In this document: positions 23,947-31,660 of the stretch, piece after piece
Numbering within the stretch: position 1 is the stretch's first letter
Layout: every line of letters starts with the position of its first letter
Assembly (NCBI RefSeq): GCF_004364245.1
Contig: NZ_SOAV01000020.1
Location: forward strand, 1-51,969
DNA length: 51,969 bases
Reading direction: 5' to 3'
From: Streptomyces sp. BK208
GTDB lineage: Bacteria; Actinomycetota; Actinomycetes; Streptomycetales; Streptomycetaceae
The notes under the pieces: model-generated
Databases searched by the model: none
Seen by the model: only the letters and a program-made list of their open reading frames with translations
Told to the model about the DNA's origin: nothing
Program-made: the position numbers and the translations under genes

Positions 23947-25187
23947 GCGCGCCCGCCCCGGAACTCGTCACCGCCACCGCCGCCGGCGGGCTCACCGTCA
24001 CCGCCACCGCGCTCAGCACCGTCCCCCTGCTGCAGGCACGGCTCGCCATCCGCCTGCGCCTGGACACCCCGGCCGACCTCGCGGTGTCGGACGTGCTGGC
24101 CGCATGCCTGTCGCTGCACCCGGCCACCGCCCGCCTGGAACAGGTGGGCGGCATCGCCAGCGTCAGCCGCAGACGCGACTGGCTGATGCTGGGCCTGCAC
24201 GCCGCCACCGAACACCAGCCCCTGATCGCCGGCACCCTCGCCGCACTCGTCGGCGCGGCCCTCAGCGACGGCCTCGTCAGCCGTGCCGTCACCCTGGTGA
24301 CCCAGCAGGCGTCCCTGACCGCCTCCCAGCCCGCCGTCCACGCCACCCGCCGCATGTGGTCCCAGTACTTCGGGCACCTGCCCCCGGCCCTCGACCCCTG
24401 CCCCGACCCCGCACTGACCGCACGGATCACCCGGCAGGAAGTCACCGCGGCCCTCCACCGGTTCGTCACCCCCCGGCACGCCCACCTCGCCCTCGTGGGC
24501 GACACCCGGCCGCACGAAGCGGCTGCCCGCTTCTCGGCGGCCCTGGCCCACTGGAAACCGGCGGCCCGCCACGACGACGGGCCGGACCCGCTCCGTGCCC
24601 CGGTGCCGGCGCCCGGCATCACCAGCAGCCACCGCCCCGGCCAGGACCAGACACAGATCCGCCTCATCGCCCCCGGCCCCCCGCGCACCAGCGTCGCGGA
24701 CTTCGCCGCGCACCAGGCGGCCGCGACCGTACTGGGCGGCAGCTTCTCCTCCCGGATCAACACCGTGCTGCGCGAACAGCACGGTCTGGCCTACCGGTGC
24801 CGGGCGGGAACCGACTACGCCGGCCGCGACTTCACCGTCATCGAGGCCGACGTGCATACCCGCCATGCCGGGCAGGCGGTGCGCCTGCTGATGGACCTGA
24901 CCGGAAAGTTCGCCGCCACGGGCCCCACCGAGGAAGAACTCCGCGCGGCCCGCGGCTTCCTCACCGGCGCCTACACCATCAACACCGGCTCGCAGAGCGG
25001 CAGAGCCTCCCTGCTGACCGCCGCCCTCACCCAGGACCTGCCCCCCAGCGCCCTCACCGACGTCCCCCGGGCCCTGGCCGCGCTCACCGCCGCCGACGTC
25101 CGCGCGGCAGCCGGCCGCTACCGGCCCGCGCTCCTCAGCGGCGTCGTCTGCGGAGACGCCACCGACCACCCCGGCCAGTGGCGCTAG
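23943..25187 (+). CDS. M16 metallopeptidase, non-catalytic subunit
   Basis: 414 residues. Overall M16 fold with INTVLREQHGLAYRCRAG (the Arg/Tyr substrate-binding element of M16 C-domains) and GAYTINTGSQSGRASLLTAA. The HxxEH zinc motif is absent. It is translationally coupled to the catalytic subunit, as in PqqF/G-like and mitochondrial processing peptidase pairs, and probably holds the leader peptide in the chamber. Confidence 0.9.
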   Translation: MSAPAPELVTATAAGGLTVTATALSTVPLLQARLAIRLRLDTPADLAVSDVLAACLSLHPATARLEQVGGIASVSRRRDWLMLGLHAATEHQPLIAGTLAALVGAALSDGLVSRAVTLVTQQASLTASQPAVHATRRMWSQYFGHLPPALDPCPDPALTARITRQEVTAALHRFVTPRHAHLALVGDTRPHEAAARFSAALAHWKPAARHDDGPDPLRAPVPAPGITSSHRPGQDQTQIRLIAPGPPRTSVADFAAHQAAATVLGGSFSSRINTVLREQHGLAYRCRAGTDYAGRDFTVIEADVHTRHAGQAVRLLMDLTGKFAATGPTEEELRAARGFLTGAYTINTGSQSGRASLLTAALTQDLPPSALTDVPRALAALTAADVRAAAGRYRPALLSGVVCGDATDHPGQWR

Positions 25188-25279
25188 CCGCCGCGGCGCC
25201 CGGGCCGAGAACACGCGGGTCGTGCCCCGCCCACCGGGCCGCCCGCAACCAGCAGCGAAGTACGAGCGAAGGACAACCC

Positions 25280-26257
25280 ATGCCCACCGTCAGCGTCATG
25301 TACCCGGCCATGCCCACCACCCTCGGCGACGTCCTGCCCTATGCCCGCGTGGCCGAGAACACCTCCGGGCGGCGCCTGTGGCTCGGCCAGTCGTTCACCA
25401 TCGAGACCCACACCGTCTTCGCCGCCCTGACCGGCATGGGCATCGACGTCGGATTCGGAACCGCCGTCACCCTCATGCCCCTGCGCCACCCCATGACCGC
25501 GGCCGTCAACGCACGCTCCGTCGCGGCCCTGTCCGGGCACACCTACATCAGCGGCCTCGGACCGGGCGGCAGGGAACTCCAGCGCCGCGTCAACGGACGG
25601 CCCTACGACAAGCCCGTCACCGCCGCCCGCCACTACATCCGGATGATGCGCACCCTGCTCGACGGAAGCATGGCCACCGACGACGGGCCCTGGCAGACCG
25701 AAGGCATCGAGATCGCCGCACTCGACACCCCGGCGGTGGAGATCGGCCTGGGAGTACTGCGCCTTCCCATGGCGCGGCTGGCCGGCGAGGCCGCCGACTG
25801 GGCCATCACCTGGCTGACCCCCCTCGGTTTCCTGCGCGAGCGCCTGGTGCCCGCCATGGAGGAAGCCGCCCGGGCCGCAGGCCGCCCCGCCCGCCCCAAA
25901 GTCGCCAGCGTCGTCCACTGCGCCCTCGCCCGCCCCGGCCGCAACCTCCAGCAGATCTCCCTCAAAGCGGTCGGACCGCACCTGATCGCCCCCCACTACA
26001 CCGACATGCTCAACCAGGCGGGCATACCCGTCGACCGCTCCGACCCGGCCGCCGGCGCACAACTGCTGATCGACCACAACCTCTTCGCCACCGGCACCGC
26101 CGACGACATCGCCGACACCATCACCGCCTACCACCAGGCAGGCATCGACGACGTCATCGTCAACGTGTGCGGCCTGCACATGCACGAAGGGCCCGGCGCC
26201 GCCATCCGCGACCTCACCGCCATCACCACCGCCTTCGCCCGCCGGAGCACCCGATGA
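25280..26257 (+). CDS. F420-dependent LLM-class reductase (LxmJ-like)
   Basis: 325 residues from ATG 25280 (GAAGGA upstream). Luciferase-like TIM-barrel: RLWLGQSFTIETHTVFAALT, IDVGFGTAVTLMPLRHPMTA, SGHTYISGLGPGGRELQRR. LLM proteins with this N-terminus use F420. In the lexapeptide pathway a homologous F420H2-dependent enzyme reduces dehydroalanine to D-alanine; the same job is inferred here, making a D-Ala-containing product likely. It follows the peptidase genes after 92 bp and overlaps the decarboxylase gene (ATGA). Confidence 0.88.
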   Translation: MPTVSVMYPAMPTTLGDVLPYARVAENTSGRRLWLGQSFTIETHTVFAALTGMGIDVGFGTAVTLMPLRHPMTAAVNARSVAALSGHTYISGLGPGGRELQRRVNGRPYDKPVTAARHYIRMMRTLLDGSMATDDGPWQTEGIEIAALDTPAVEIGLGVLRLPMARLAGEAADWAITWLTPLGFLRERLVPAMEEAARAAGRPARPKVASVVHCALARPGRNLQQISLKAVGPHLIAPHYTDMLNQAGIPVDRSDPAAGAQLLIDHNLFATGTADDIADTITAYHQAGIDDVIVNVCGLHMHEGPGAAIRDLTAITTAFARRSTR

Positions 26258-26868
26258 CGGCACCCCTGTCCCCGCCGGCCGCCGCCACTCCCCCCTTCCA
26301 CGGCAAACGGCTCCTCTACCTCACCACCGGCGGCATCCAGGCCATGCTCCTGCCGAACTGGCTGAGCTGGCTGCGTACCCACTACCCGCACACCGAGGTC
26401 CGCAGCGTCCTCACCCCCTCCGCCCGGCGCTTCGTGGGCACCACGGCCGTCGCCGCGGTCGGCGGAGGGGGCCTGCCCACCATCGACGTCTGGCCCGACG
26501 AACCCGACCGTGCCCTGCACGTCCACCTCGCCGCCTGGCCCGACGCGGTCCTCGTCCACCCCGCCACCATGCACTTCATCGCCCGCCTGTCGCTGGGACT
26601 CGCCGACACCCCGGCCCTGCTGGCACTCCAGTGCACCCGGGCCCCCATCGTGATCTGCCCCTCCCTGCCCCCCGACGGGCACCACAACCCGGCCTACCAG
26701 CGCCACATCCTCGAACTGTCCGAACGCGAGAACGTCACGGTCCTGCCGCCCGTGAACGGAACCAGCGTGACAACCGGCCAGGAAGGCATCGGCAGCGCCG
26801 CCTTCCTGCCTCACGCCCTCAGCGCCCTGGAGGACCTGCGCGCATGGACCCAGCACGACGCCTCATGA
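26254..26868 (+). CDS. flavoprotein cysteine decarboxylase (EpiD/LxmD-like)
   Basis: 204 residues. HFCD-type flavoprotein: LLYLTTGGIQAMLLPNWLSW, VLVHPATMHFIARLSLGLAD (with the PATxN-like region reading PATMHF) and APIVICPSLPPDG. Such enzymes oxidatively decarboxylate a C-terminal Cys to a thioenol that cyclises to AviCys or AviMeCys. All three precursors end in Cys, the exact substrate needed. Overlaps both neighbours by 4 bp. Confidence 0.9.
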   Translation: MTAPLSPPAAATPPFHGKRLLYLTTGGIQAMLLPNWLSWLRTHYPHTEVRSVLTPSARRFVGTTAVAAVGGGGLPTIDVWPDEPDRALHVHLAAWPDAVLVHPATMHFIARLSLGLADTPALLALQCTRAPIVICPSLPPDGHHNPAYQRHILELSERENVTVLPPVNGTSVTTGQEGIGSAAFLPHALSALEDLRAWTQHDAS

Positions 26869-28058
26869 CCACGGCCGGCCACCCACCCCGGACCACCGGC
26901 CACCCCACCGGACCACAGACCAGCCAGCCGGCCCGGCGCCCCGAAGACGCGGCCCGTTACAAGCCCCCGGCCAGTTACACACCCCCGACCACAGGCCACA
27001 CCACCGGACCACAGACCACCCAGCCCACCCGGGACCCCCAGGGCGCGGACAGCAACACGCCCGAGACCACGGGCCACACCACCGGACCACAGACCACCCA
27101 GCCGGCCCGGTGTTCCGAGGGCGCGGCCGGTTACGGGCCCGAGATCGCGGTCTACGGCACCGGGCTGCAGACCACCCGCCTGACGCGGTGTCCCCAGGGC
27201 GGCGTCCACTGGCAGCACACCCGCGGACGCAACCACCCCGCCCCCTACCCGAGGATCCCGGCCGGCTTCGCCGCACGCGCACTGCAGGCCTCCGACGACA
27301 CCCTCCGCTTCGCCACCCCGCTGCACGCGGACGGCCACAGCGCCACCTGGCACACCACCGGCACCCGCAGCGCCGCCCGAGTCCTTCTCGACCAGGACGG
27401 GTCCGGACCACCGCTCGCCCCCCTCCTCGCCTCCCTCGGCGCCCGGCTGAAAATCCTCCACACCCCCGGCCCCACACCGCCCCCCGACGCATACGCCCTG
27501 CCGCCCGGCCTGGCCCGGCTGCGCCCATGGCTCGCACAGGGCCGCGGCACCCGCGCCGGAGCCGGCTTCCACTACCGCCTGCGCACCCAGCTCGGCACCG
27601 AACGCCTGTCCAAACTGCGTGACTTCACCGAAACCCTGCTCCAGCCCACCGCCCAGGACACCGTCCTGCACGGCTGGCTCACCCTCGGCAACATCATCCC
27701 GCCCCACACACCCGGCCCCCGCACACCGGCCACCGTCCTGTCCGGCACCGAGGCAGCCCACGGCCGGCCCGAAGCGGACCTGGCCAGCATCGTCGGCGAA
27801 ATCGAGGAATTCCGGCGCACAGCGGAACTCTCCGGCCACCCCGACCCCGCACTGGGCGACCTCACCACCGCCTTCCTCCACCACTACGGACCCGGCTACG
27901 ACCCCGGCGTCCTCGCCGCCGGCGCCGTGGTCCGCATCGCCACCCACGCACACGACTTCGCCAACTACGTCGGCTGGCACCCCAGCCTCCACACCTACAT
28001 CCCGATGCTGGCCGACCTCCTCGACAGCGACGGCACCACCTGCCTCCCACCCCGCTGA
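26865..28058 (+). CDS. third synthetase-like protein (possible class V X component), repeat-rich N-terminus
   Basis: 397 residues from ATG 26865 (ATGA overlap; an upstream ATG 26844 is possible). Residues about 8-105 consist of imperfect repeats around TTGHTTGPQTTQP, likely disordered. The rest resembles a degenerate APH fold: KLRDFTETLLQPTAQDTVLH then GWLTLGNIIPP stands where HGDxxxxN would be, and ADLASIVGEIEEFRRTAEL where the second aspartate segment would be. Class V systems need a third protein besides kinase and lyase, proposed to help cyclisation. This gene is my candidate by position and by elimination. Catalytic residues appear lost. Confidence 0.65.
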   Translation: MTTAGHPPRTTGHPTGPQTSQPARRPEDAARYKPPASYTPPTTGHTTGPQTTQPTRDPQGADSNTPETTGHTTGPQTTQPARCSEGAAGYGPEIAVYGTGLQTTRLTRCPQGGVHWQHTRGRNHPAPYPRIPAGFAARALQASDDTLRFATPLHADGHSATWHTTGTRSAARVLLDQDGSGPPLAPLLASLGARLKILHTPGPTPPPDAYALPPGLARLRPWLAQGRGTRAGAGFHYRLRTQLGTERLSKLRDFTETLLQPTAQDTVLHGWLTLGNIIPPHTPGPRTPATVLSGTEAAHGRPEADLASIVGEIEEFRRTAELSGHPDPALGDLTTAFLHHYGPGYDPGVLAAGAVVRIATHAHDFANYVGWHPSLHTYIPMLADLLDSDGTTCLPPR

Positions 28059-28111
28059 CAGACAGGACCACCCGCCCCGCAAACCCCAGCCGCAGCAGAC
28101 AGAAGGACGCC

Positions 28112-28462
28112 GTGTCGCCGCAACCCGTCATCCCGCCCCAGGAAAAGGTGCGCCTCGTGCTGGACCTGCTGTGCAAGCGCCTCACCCTCTCCCAGGCCGC
28201 GCAGCAGGCCGGCGTCTCGCCCCAGGCCGTGGCCAACTGGCGCCGCCAGTTCGTCACCGCCGGACAGGACAGCCTGCAGCCACAGGCCCGCCAGACCAAA
28301 GAAGCCGACCGCGAACGCCAGCTCCGCAACGAGATCGTGCTCCTCAAAGCCGCACTCGGCGACGCCCACCTCGCCCTGCGGCAACAACGCAGCGAATTCA
28401 CCCGCAGACCCGGCCTGCCCGGCAGCTTCCGCCCAGGCCCTGCACGCGGCTCCCTGCTCTAA
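28112..28462 (+). CDS. transposase-type helix-turn-helix protein, paralogue of the 11229 gene
   Basis: 116 residues from GTG 28112 (AGAAGGA upstream). HTH QAAQQAGVSPQAVANWRRQF, coiled coil ERQLRNEIVLLKAALGDAHL. Same length and architecture as the protein at 11229-11579, again without any integrase partner or inverted repeats. It lies inside the operon between the X-like and exporter genes, which argues for a retained role. Confidence 0.78.
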   Translation: MSPQPVIPPQEKVRLVLDLLCKRLTLSQAAQQAGVSPQAVANWRRQFVTAGQDSLQPQARQTKEADRERQLRNEIVLLKAALGDAHLALRQQRSEFTRRPGLPGSFRPGPARGSLL

Positions 28463-28513
28463 CCCCCCACCCCCTCCAGTGCGACACCCCGCACCCGCCC
28501 CCTACCACCACCA

Positions 28514-28627
28514 CCGGCCCTGCCACCACCACCCTCACCGACACCACCACCGTCGGCACTGACACCACCGCCGGCCCAGCCACCACCACCCTCACTGCCG
28601 CCACCGCCGGCCCTGACACCACCGCCG
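28514..28627 (+). repeat. two 57-bp tandem repeats before the exporter gene
   Basis: 28514-28570 and 28571-28627 are imperfect copies beginning CCGGCCC(T/A)GCCACCACCACC. The tract is Pro/Thr-coding in one frame but without a start. It fills the 189-bp gap between the HTH gene and the ABC exporter and may be replication slippage. Confidence 0.65.
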
Positions 28628-28651
28628 GCACCGACCCGAAAGGCACCCGCC

Positions 28652-30445
28652 ATGAACCCACCCCCCACCACCCCACCGGACCGCCCGCCCCTGCCCACCG
28701 GCCGGCCCATCCGGCTCCTGCGGGAACTGGCCACCACACCCTGGCCGCTGATCACCGCCGTCGCACTCGCCCTCGCCGCCACCGCAGCCTCACTGTCCCT
28801 GCCCCTGCTGGCCAAAGAAGTCATCACCAGCTTCGCCCAGGACCGGCCCGTACTCACCCCCCTCGCCTGGATGTGCCTGGCCGCCGTAGCCGGAACGGCC
28901 GCCATGGCAGGAGCAGGCTTCCTCATCGCCCAGGCCGGCGAAGAAATGGTCTACACAATCCGCACCCGGGTCATGGCCCACACCCTGCGCCTGCCCCTGG
29001 CCACCGTACGCTCCCACGGCACGGGAGACCTCACCGCCCGCATCACCTCCGACGCACTGCAACTACGCCAAGTCGTCGACGTCGGCGCCCAGTTCCCCCT
29101 CGCCGCACTCACCGTACTCACCACCCTCATCGTCATGACATGGCTCGACTGGGTCCTCACCCTCGTCACCGTCACCGCACTGCTCCTCGTCATCGCCGTC
29201 CTCACCACCACCCTGCGCCACCTCAAAACCAGCATCATCAACCAGCAGAAATCCAACGGAGCAATCGCCCAGCGCTTCACCGCACACCTCGAAGCACTCA
29301 CCGCCATCAAAGCCAACCGCGCCGAACCCCTCGTCACCACAGCCCTCGCCCAGGACGCCGACACCCTGCGCCGGGAATCACTCACCAGCGCCCGCCTGCA
29401 GTCCGTCGTCCCCGCCGTCACCCAACTCGGCAACCAGTTCGCCATGATCGCCGTCGTCCTCACCGGCGGAACCCGCATCGCCGCCGGCCAACTCGGCACC
29501 GCCGACTTCGCCGCCTTCCTCCTCTACCTCCTGCAGACCATCCCCTCCGCCACCACCCTCACCAGCGCCCTGGGCCGCCTGCAAGCAGGCACAGCAGCAC
29601 GCGACCGCTGCAACGAACTCCTCGCCCTGCCCGACGAATCCGCCCACTCCCCCCACACCCCCGCCCCCACCCCCGACCCCGACGCCCCCGCCATCACCTT
29701 CCACAACGTCTCCTACACCCACACCGGCAGCCACACCCCCGCACTCACCAACATCACCTTCCAGACACCCCCCACCGGCCTCACCGCACTCATCGGCCCC
29801 TCCGGCACCGGCAAAACCACCACCCTCACCCTCATCGACCGCTTCATCCGCCCCACCCACGGCCACATCACCATCCTGGGACACCACCAGAACACCTGGC
29901 CCCTGGACGACCTCCGCCGCCACATCACCTACGTCGACCAGAAATTCACCCTCATCGAAGCCAGCGCCCGCGACAACCTCCAACTAGGCAAACAAACCCC
30001 CGCCACCCCCGCCGAACTCACCCACGCCCTCGACCTGCTCGACCTCACCGACGTCATCAACACACTCCCCCAAGGCCTCGACACCATCCTCGGCCGCGAC
30101 AACGACCTCTCCGGAGGCCAACGCCAACGCATGGCCCTGGCACGAGCCCTCCTGTCCGACGCCCCCGTCATCCTCCTCGACGAACCCACCAGCCAACTCG
30201 ACGGCATCAACGAACAACGCCTACGCACCGTCCTCGACGAACTCGCCCAACACCGAACCGTCATCGTCGTCGCACACCGCCTGTCCACCATCCACCACGC
30301 CCACCACGTCATCCTCATGGACCACGGCACCGTCATCGACGCCGCAGACCACCACACCCTCCTCCAACGCTGCACCCCATACCGCCAACTCATAGCCACC
30401 CAAACCCCCAACCCCAACCCCACACCCACACCCACACCCGCCTGA
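28652..30445 (+). CDS. ABC exporter, fused membrane and ATPase domains
   Basis: 597 residues from ATG 28652. Six membrane helices in the first 310 residues (ITAVALALAATAASLSLPLL, AGTAAMAGAGFLIAQAG, FPLAALTVLTTLIVMTW and others), then an ATPase with Walker A GPSGTGKTTT, signature LSGGQRQRM, Walker B VILLDEPTSQ and H-loop VVAHRLS. There is no N-terminal C39 peptidase domain, consistent with leader removal by the M16 pair. Last gene of the operon; expected to export the lanthipeptide. Confidence 0.95.
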   Translation: MNPPPTTPPDRPPLPTGRPIRLLRELATTPWPLITAVALALAATAASLSLPLLAKEVITSFAQDRPVLTPLAWMCLAAVAGTAAMAGAGFLIAQAGEEMVYTIRTRVMAHTLRLPLATVRSHGTGDLTARITSDALQLRQVVDVGAQFPLAALTVLTTLIVMTWLDWVLTLVTVTALLLVIAVLTTTLRHLKTSIINQQKSNGAIAQRFTAHLEALTAIKANRAEPLVTTALAQDADTLRRESLTSARLQSVVPAVTQLGNQFAMIAVVLTGGTRIAAGQLGTADFAAFLLYLLQTIPSATTLTSALGRLQAGTAARDRCNELLALPDESAHSPHTPAPTPDPDAPAITFHNVSYTHTGSHTPALTNITFQTPPTGLTALIGPSGTGKTTTLTLIDRFIRPTHGHITILGHHQNTWPLDDLRRHITYVDQKFTLIEASARDNLQLGKQTPATPAELTHALDLLDLTDVINTLPQGLDTILGRDNDLSGGQRQRMALARALLSDAPVILLDEPTSQLDGINEQRLRTVLDELAQHRTVIVVAHRLSTIHHAHHVILMDHGTVIDAADHHTLLQRCTPYRQLIATQTPNPNPTPTPTPA

Positions 30446-30581
30446 ACCCCCACCACCAAACGGGCAGCACTATTGCCCCGCCACACAACCCAAAACACCC
30501 CCCACGACAAGTGGTGGGCTACCTGCGGAGACGCGGGCTTTGTCGTCGTGGATCGTCCGACGGGAGCCCGCGCGCACTCCA

Positions 30582-30709
30582 CTAACGAGGTGGGCGGGCC
30601 AGGTACGCGCGGCCGCCAGGGCGCCGGCACCGCTGCGGCGGGCCAGGCTCTGCTGTAGCCTCTCGAACGCCATGCGGTCGGCCTCCCACACCACCAGCTC
30701 CCCGTTTAG
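30582..30709 (-). pseudogene. ATP-dependent DNA ligase fragment, downstream part
   Basis: The minus strand reads LNGELVVWEADRMAFERLQQ and then LARRSGAGALAAARTWPAHL, which matches the segment right after the catalytic region of LigC/LigD-type ATP-dependent DNA ligases. The upstream part is at 31468-31619 on the same strand, ending LEG where this part begins LNG. The gene is split by about 760 bp and also truncated downstream. Confidence 0.65.
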
Positions 30710-30728
30710 GTGTGCCACCACGTGTGTC

Positions 30729-31340
30729 TCACCGACGGCTTTCCTCCAAGAGGCGGTGAGCGAGGTGAAACAGGTCTGCCAGCTCCAGAAACCCGTCCGT
30801 CGAAGCCCGGTAGGGGGACATGGAGTGGTTGAGACCAGCGGGTGGGGATTGCGTCCAGCCCGTAGTACGCCCCCGCGAGGCCTCCGGTCACCGCGGCGAC
30901 AGTGTCCGTGTCGCCGCCGAGGTCGATCGCCGCGCGTATCGCGTCCTCGAAGCTGGTGGTGGTGCGCAGGGCCCAAACGGCGGAGCCCAGGCAGGGCCAC
31001 ACGGCACCGGCGAACCCGGTCGCCTGATCGGGATGCCCAGTCGGGCGAGAGGACGGTGGCGTAGCGGCCGCGGTGGTCGTGGGGGACGAGAGCCAGGATG
31101 TCCGGGAGTACGGTGAGGGGGTCAGTGCCCTCGAACGTGACGCGGATGAGTGTCCGGCAGATCCAACCCACCCGCTCCAGCAGCGACTCCGCGACCAGAA
31201 CGGCCATCTGCGTGTCGTCGGTCGCCTCGCCGGGGTCCCAGCCACCGCCTCCACCTATCTCGTCACCGGCACCAGGCGCGGGAAACCGCGCGGAAAATGC
31301 TCCCTGGGGACCAAACTCGAATGAGCCGCCCAGAGGTCAC
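30729..31340 (-). pseudogene. ADP-ribosylglycohydrolase remnant with two +1 frameshifts
   Basis: Pieces in three frames line up as one protein: GGWDPGEATDDTQMAVLVAE, then VTFEGTDPLTVLPDILALVP to LSPDW, shift, HPDQATGFAGAVWPCLGSAV to IRAAIDLGGDTDTVAAVTGG, shift, FLELADLFHLAHRLLEESRR and stop. GEATDDTQ and GGDTDTVAA are the metal-binding motifs of the DraG/ADP-ribosylglycohydrolase family. Each break is repaired by removing one G from a GGG run (plus about 31036 and 30793). The N-terminal third is missing. It lies inside the split ligase gene. Confidence 0.75.
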
Positions 31341-31467
31341 CCACCGCTGAGCTGACGACCGCGCCAACGGCCCGGCTGCATCCGCTTCATACGCGCAGGT
31401 TATCTGCGTCGCGTCGACTGACGTGCACGTCTATTCCTTCTCCAGCACCCGTGCGGGTCACATAACT

Positions 31468-31619
31468 CCCTCGAGGGCGACATCGCCGGGCATCTGCGCG
31501 AGTGCGGCGGCCCGGAACTCCGGGAACGCCGCTGTCATGTCGATGCCCTGTCGTGAGCGCAGCAGCACCAAGCCGTCCGCGTAGCGGACGAGCTGGGCAC
31601 AGTAGCCGTCCCACTTCGG
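31468..31619 (-). pseudogene. ATP-dependent DNA ligase fragment, catalytic-lysine part
   Basis: The minus strand encodes KWDGYCAQLVRYADGLVLLR and then SRQGIDMTAAFPEFRAAALA followed by DVALEG and a stop. KWDGY is the KxDG adenylation motif of ATP-dependent ligases. It continues logically into 30582-30709. The rest of 31341-31660 shows no other gene. Confidence 0.65.
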
Positions 31620-31660
31620 TTATGCGCTGTTGAGCTGTCCACGAGCTATCGTCCACCGTC

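Noticed and set aside
25184..26263. Long minus-strand frame opposite the F420 reductase
   Set aside because: Composition is Gly/Val/Asp-rich with no motif, mirror of the third-position GC of the real gene.
27619..30585. A plus-strand open frame of nearly 1000 codons overlapping the exporter
   Set aside because: It is Pro/His/Thr/Arg low-complexity and runs out of frame through the X-like, HTH and ABC genes, whose motifs are clear in other frames. It is a high-GC shadow.
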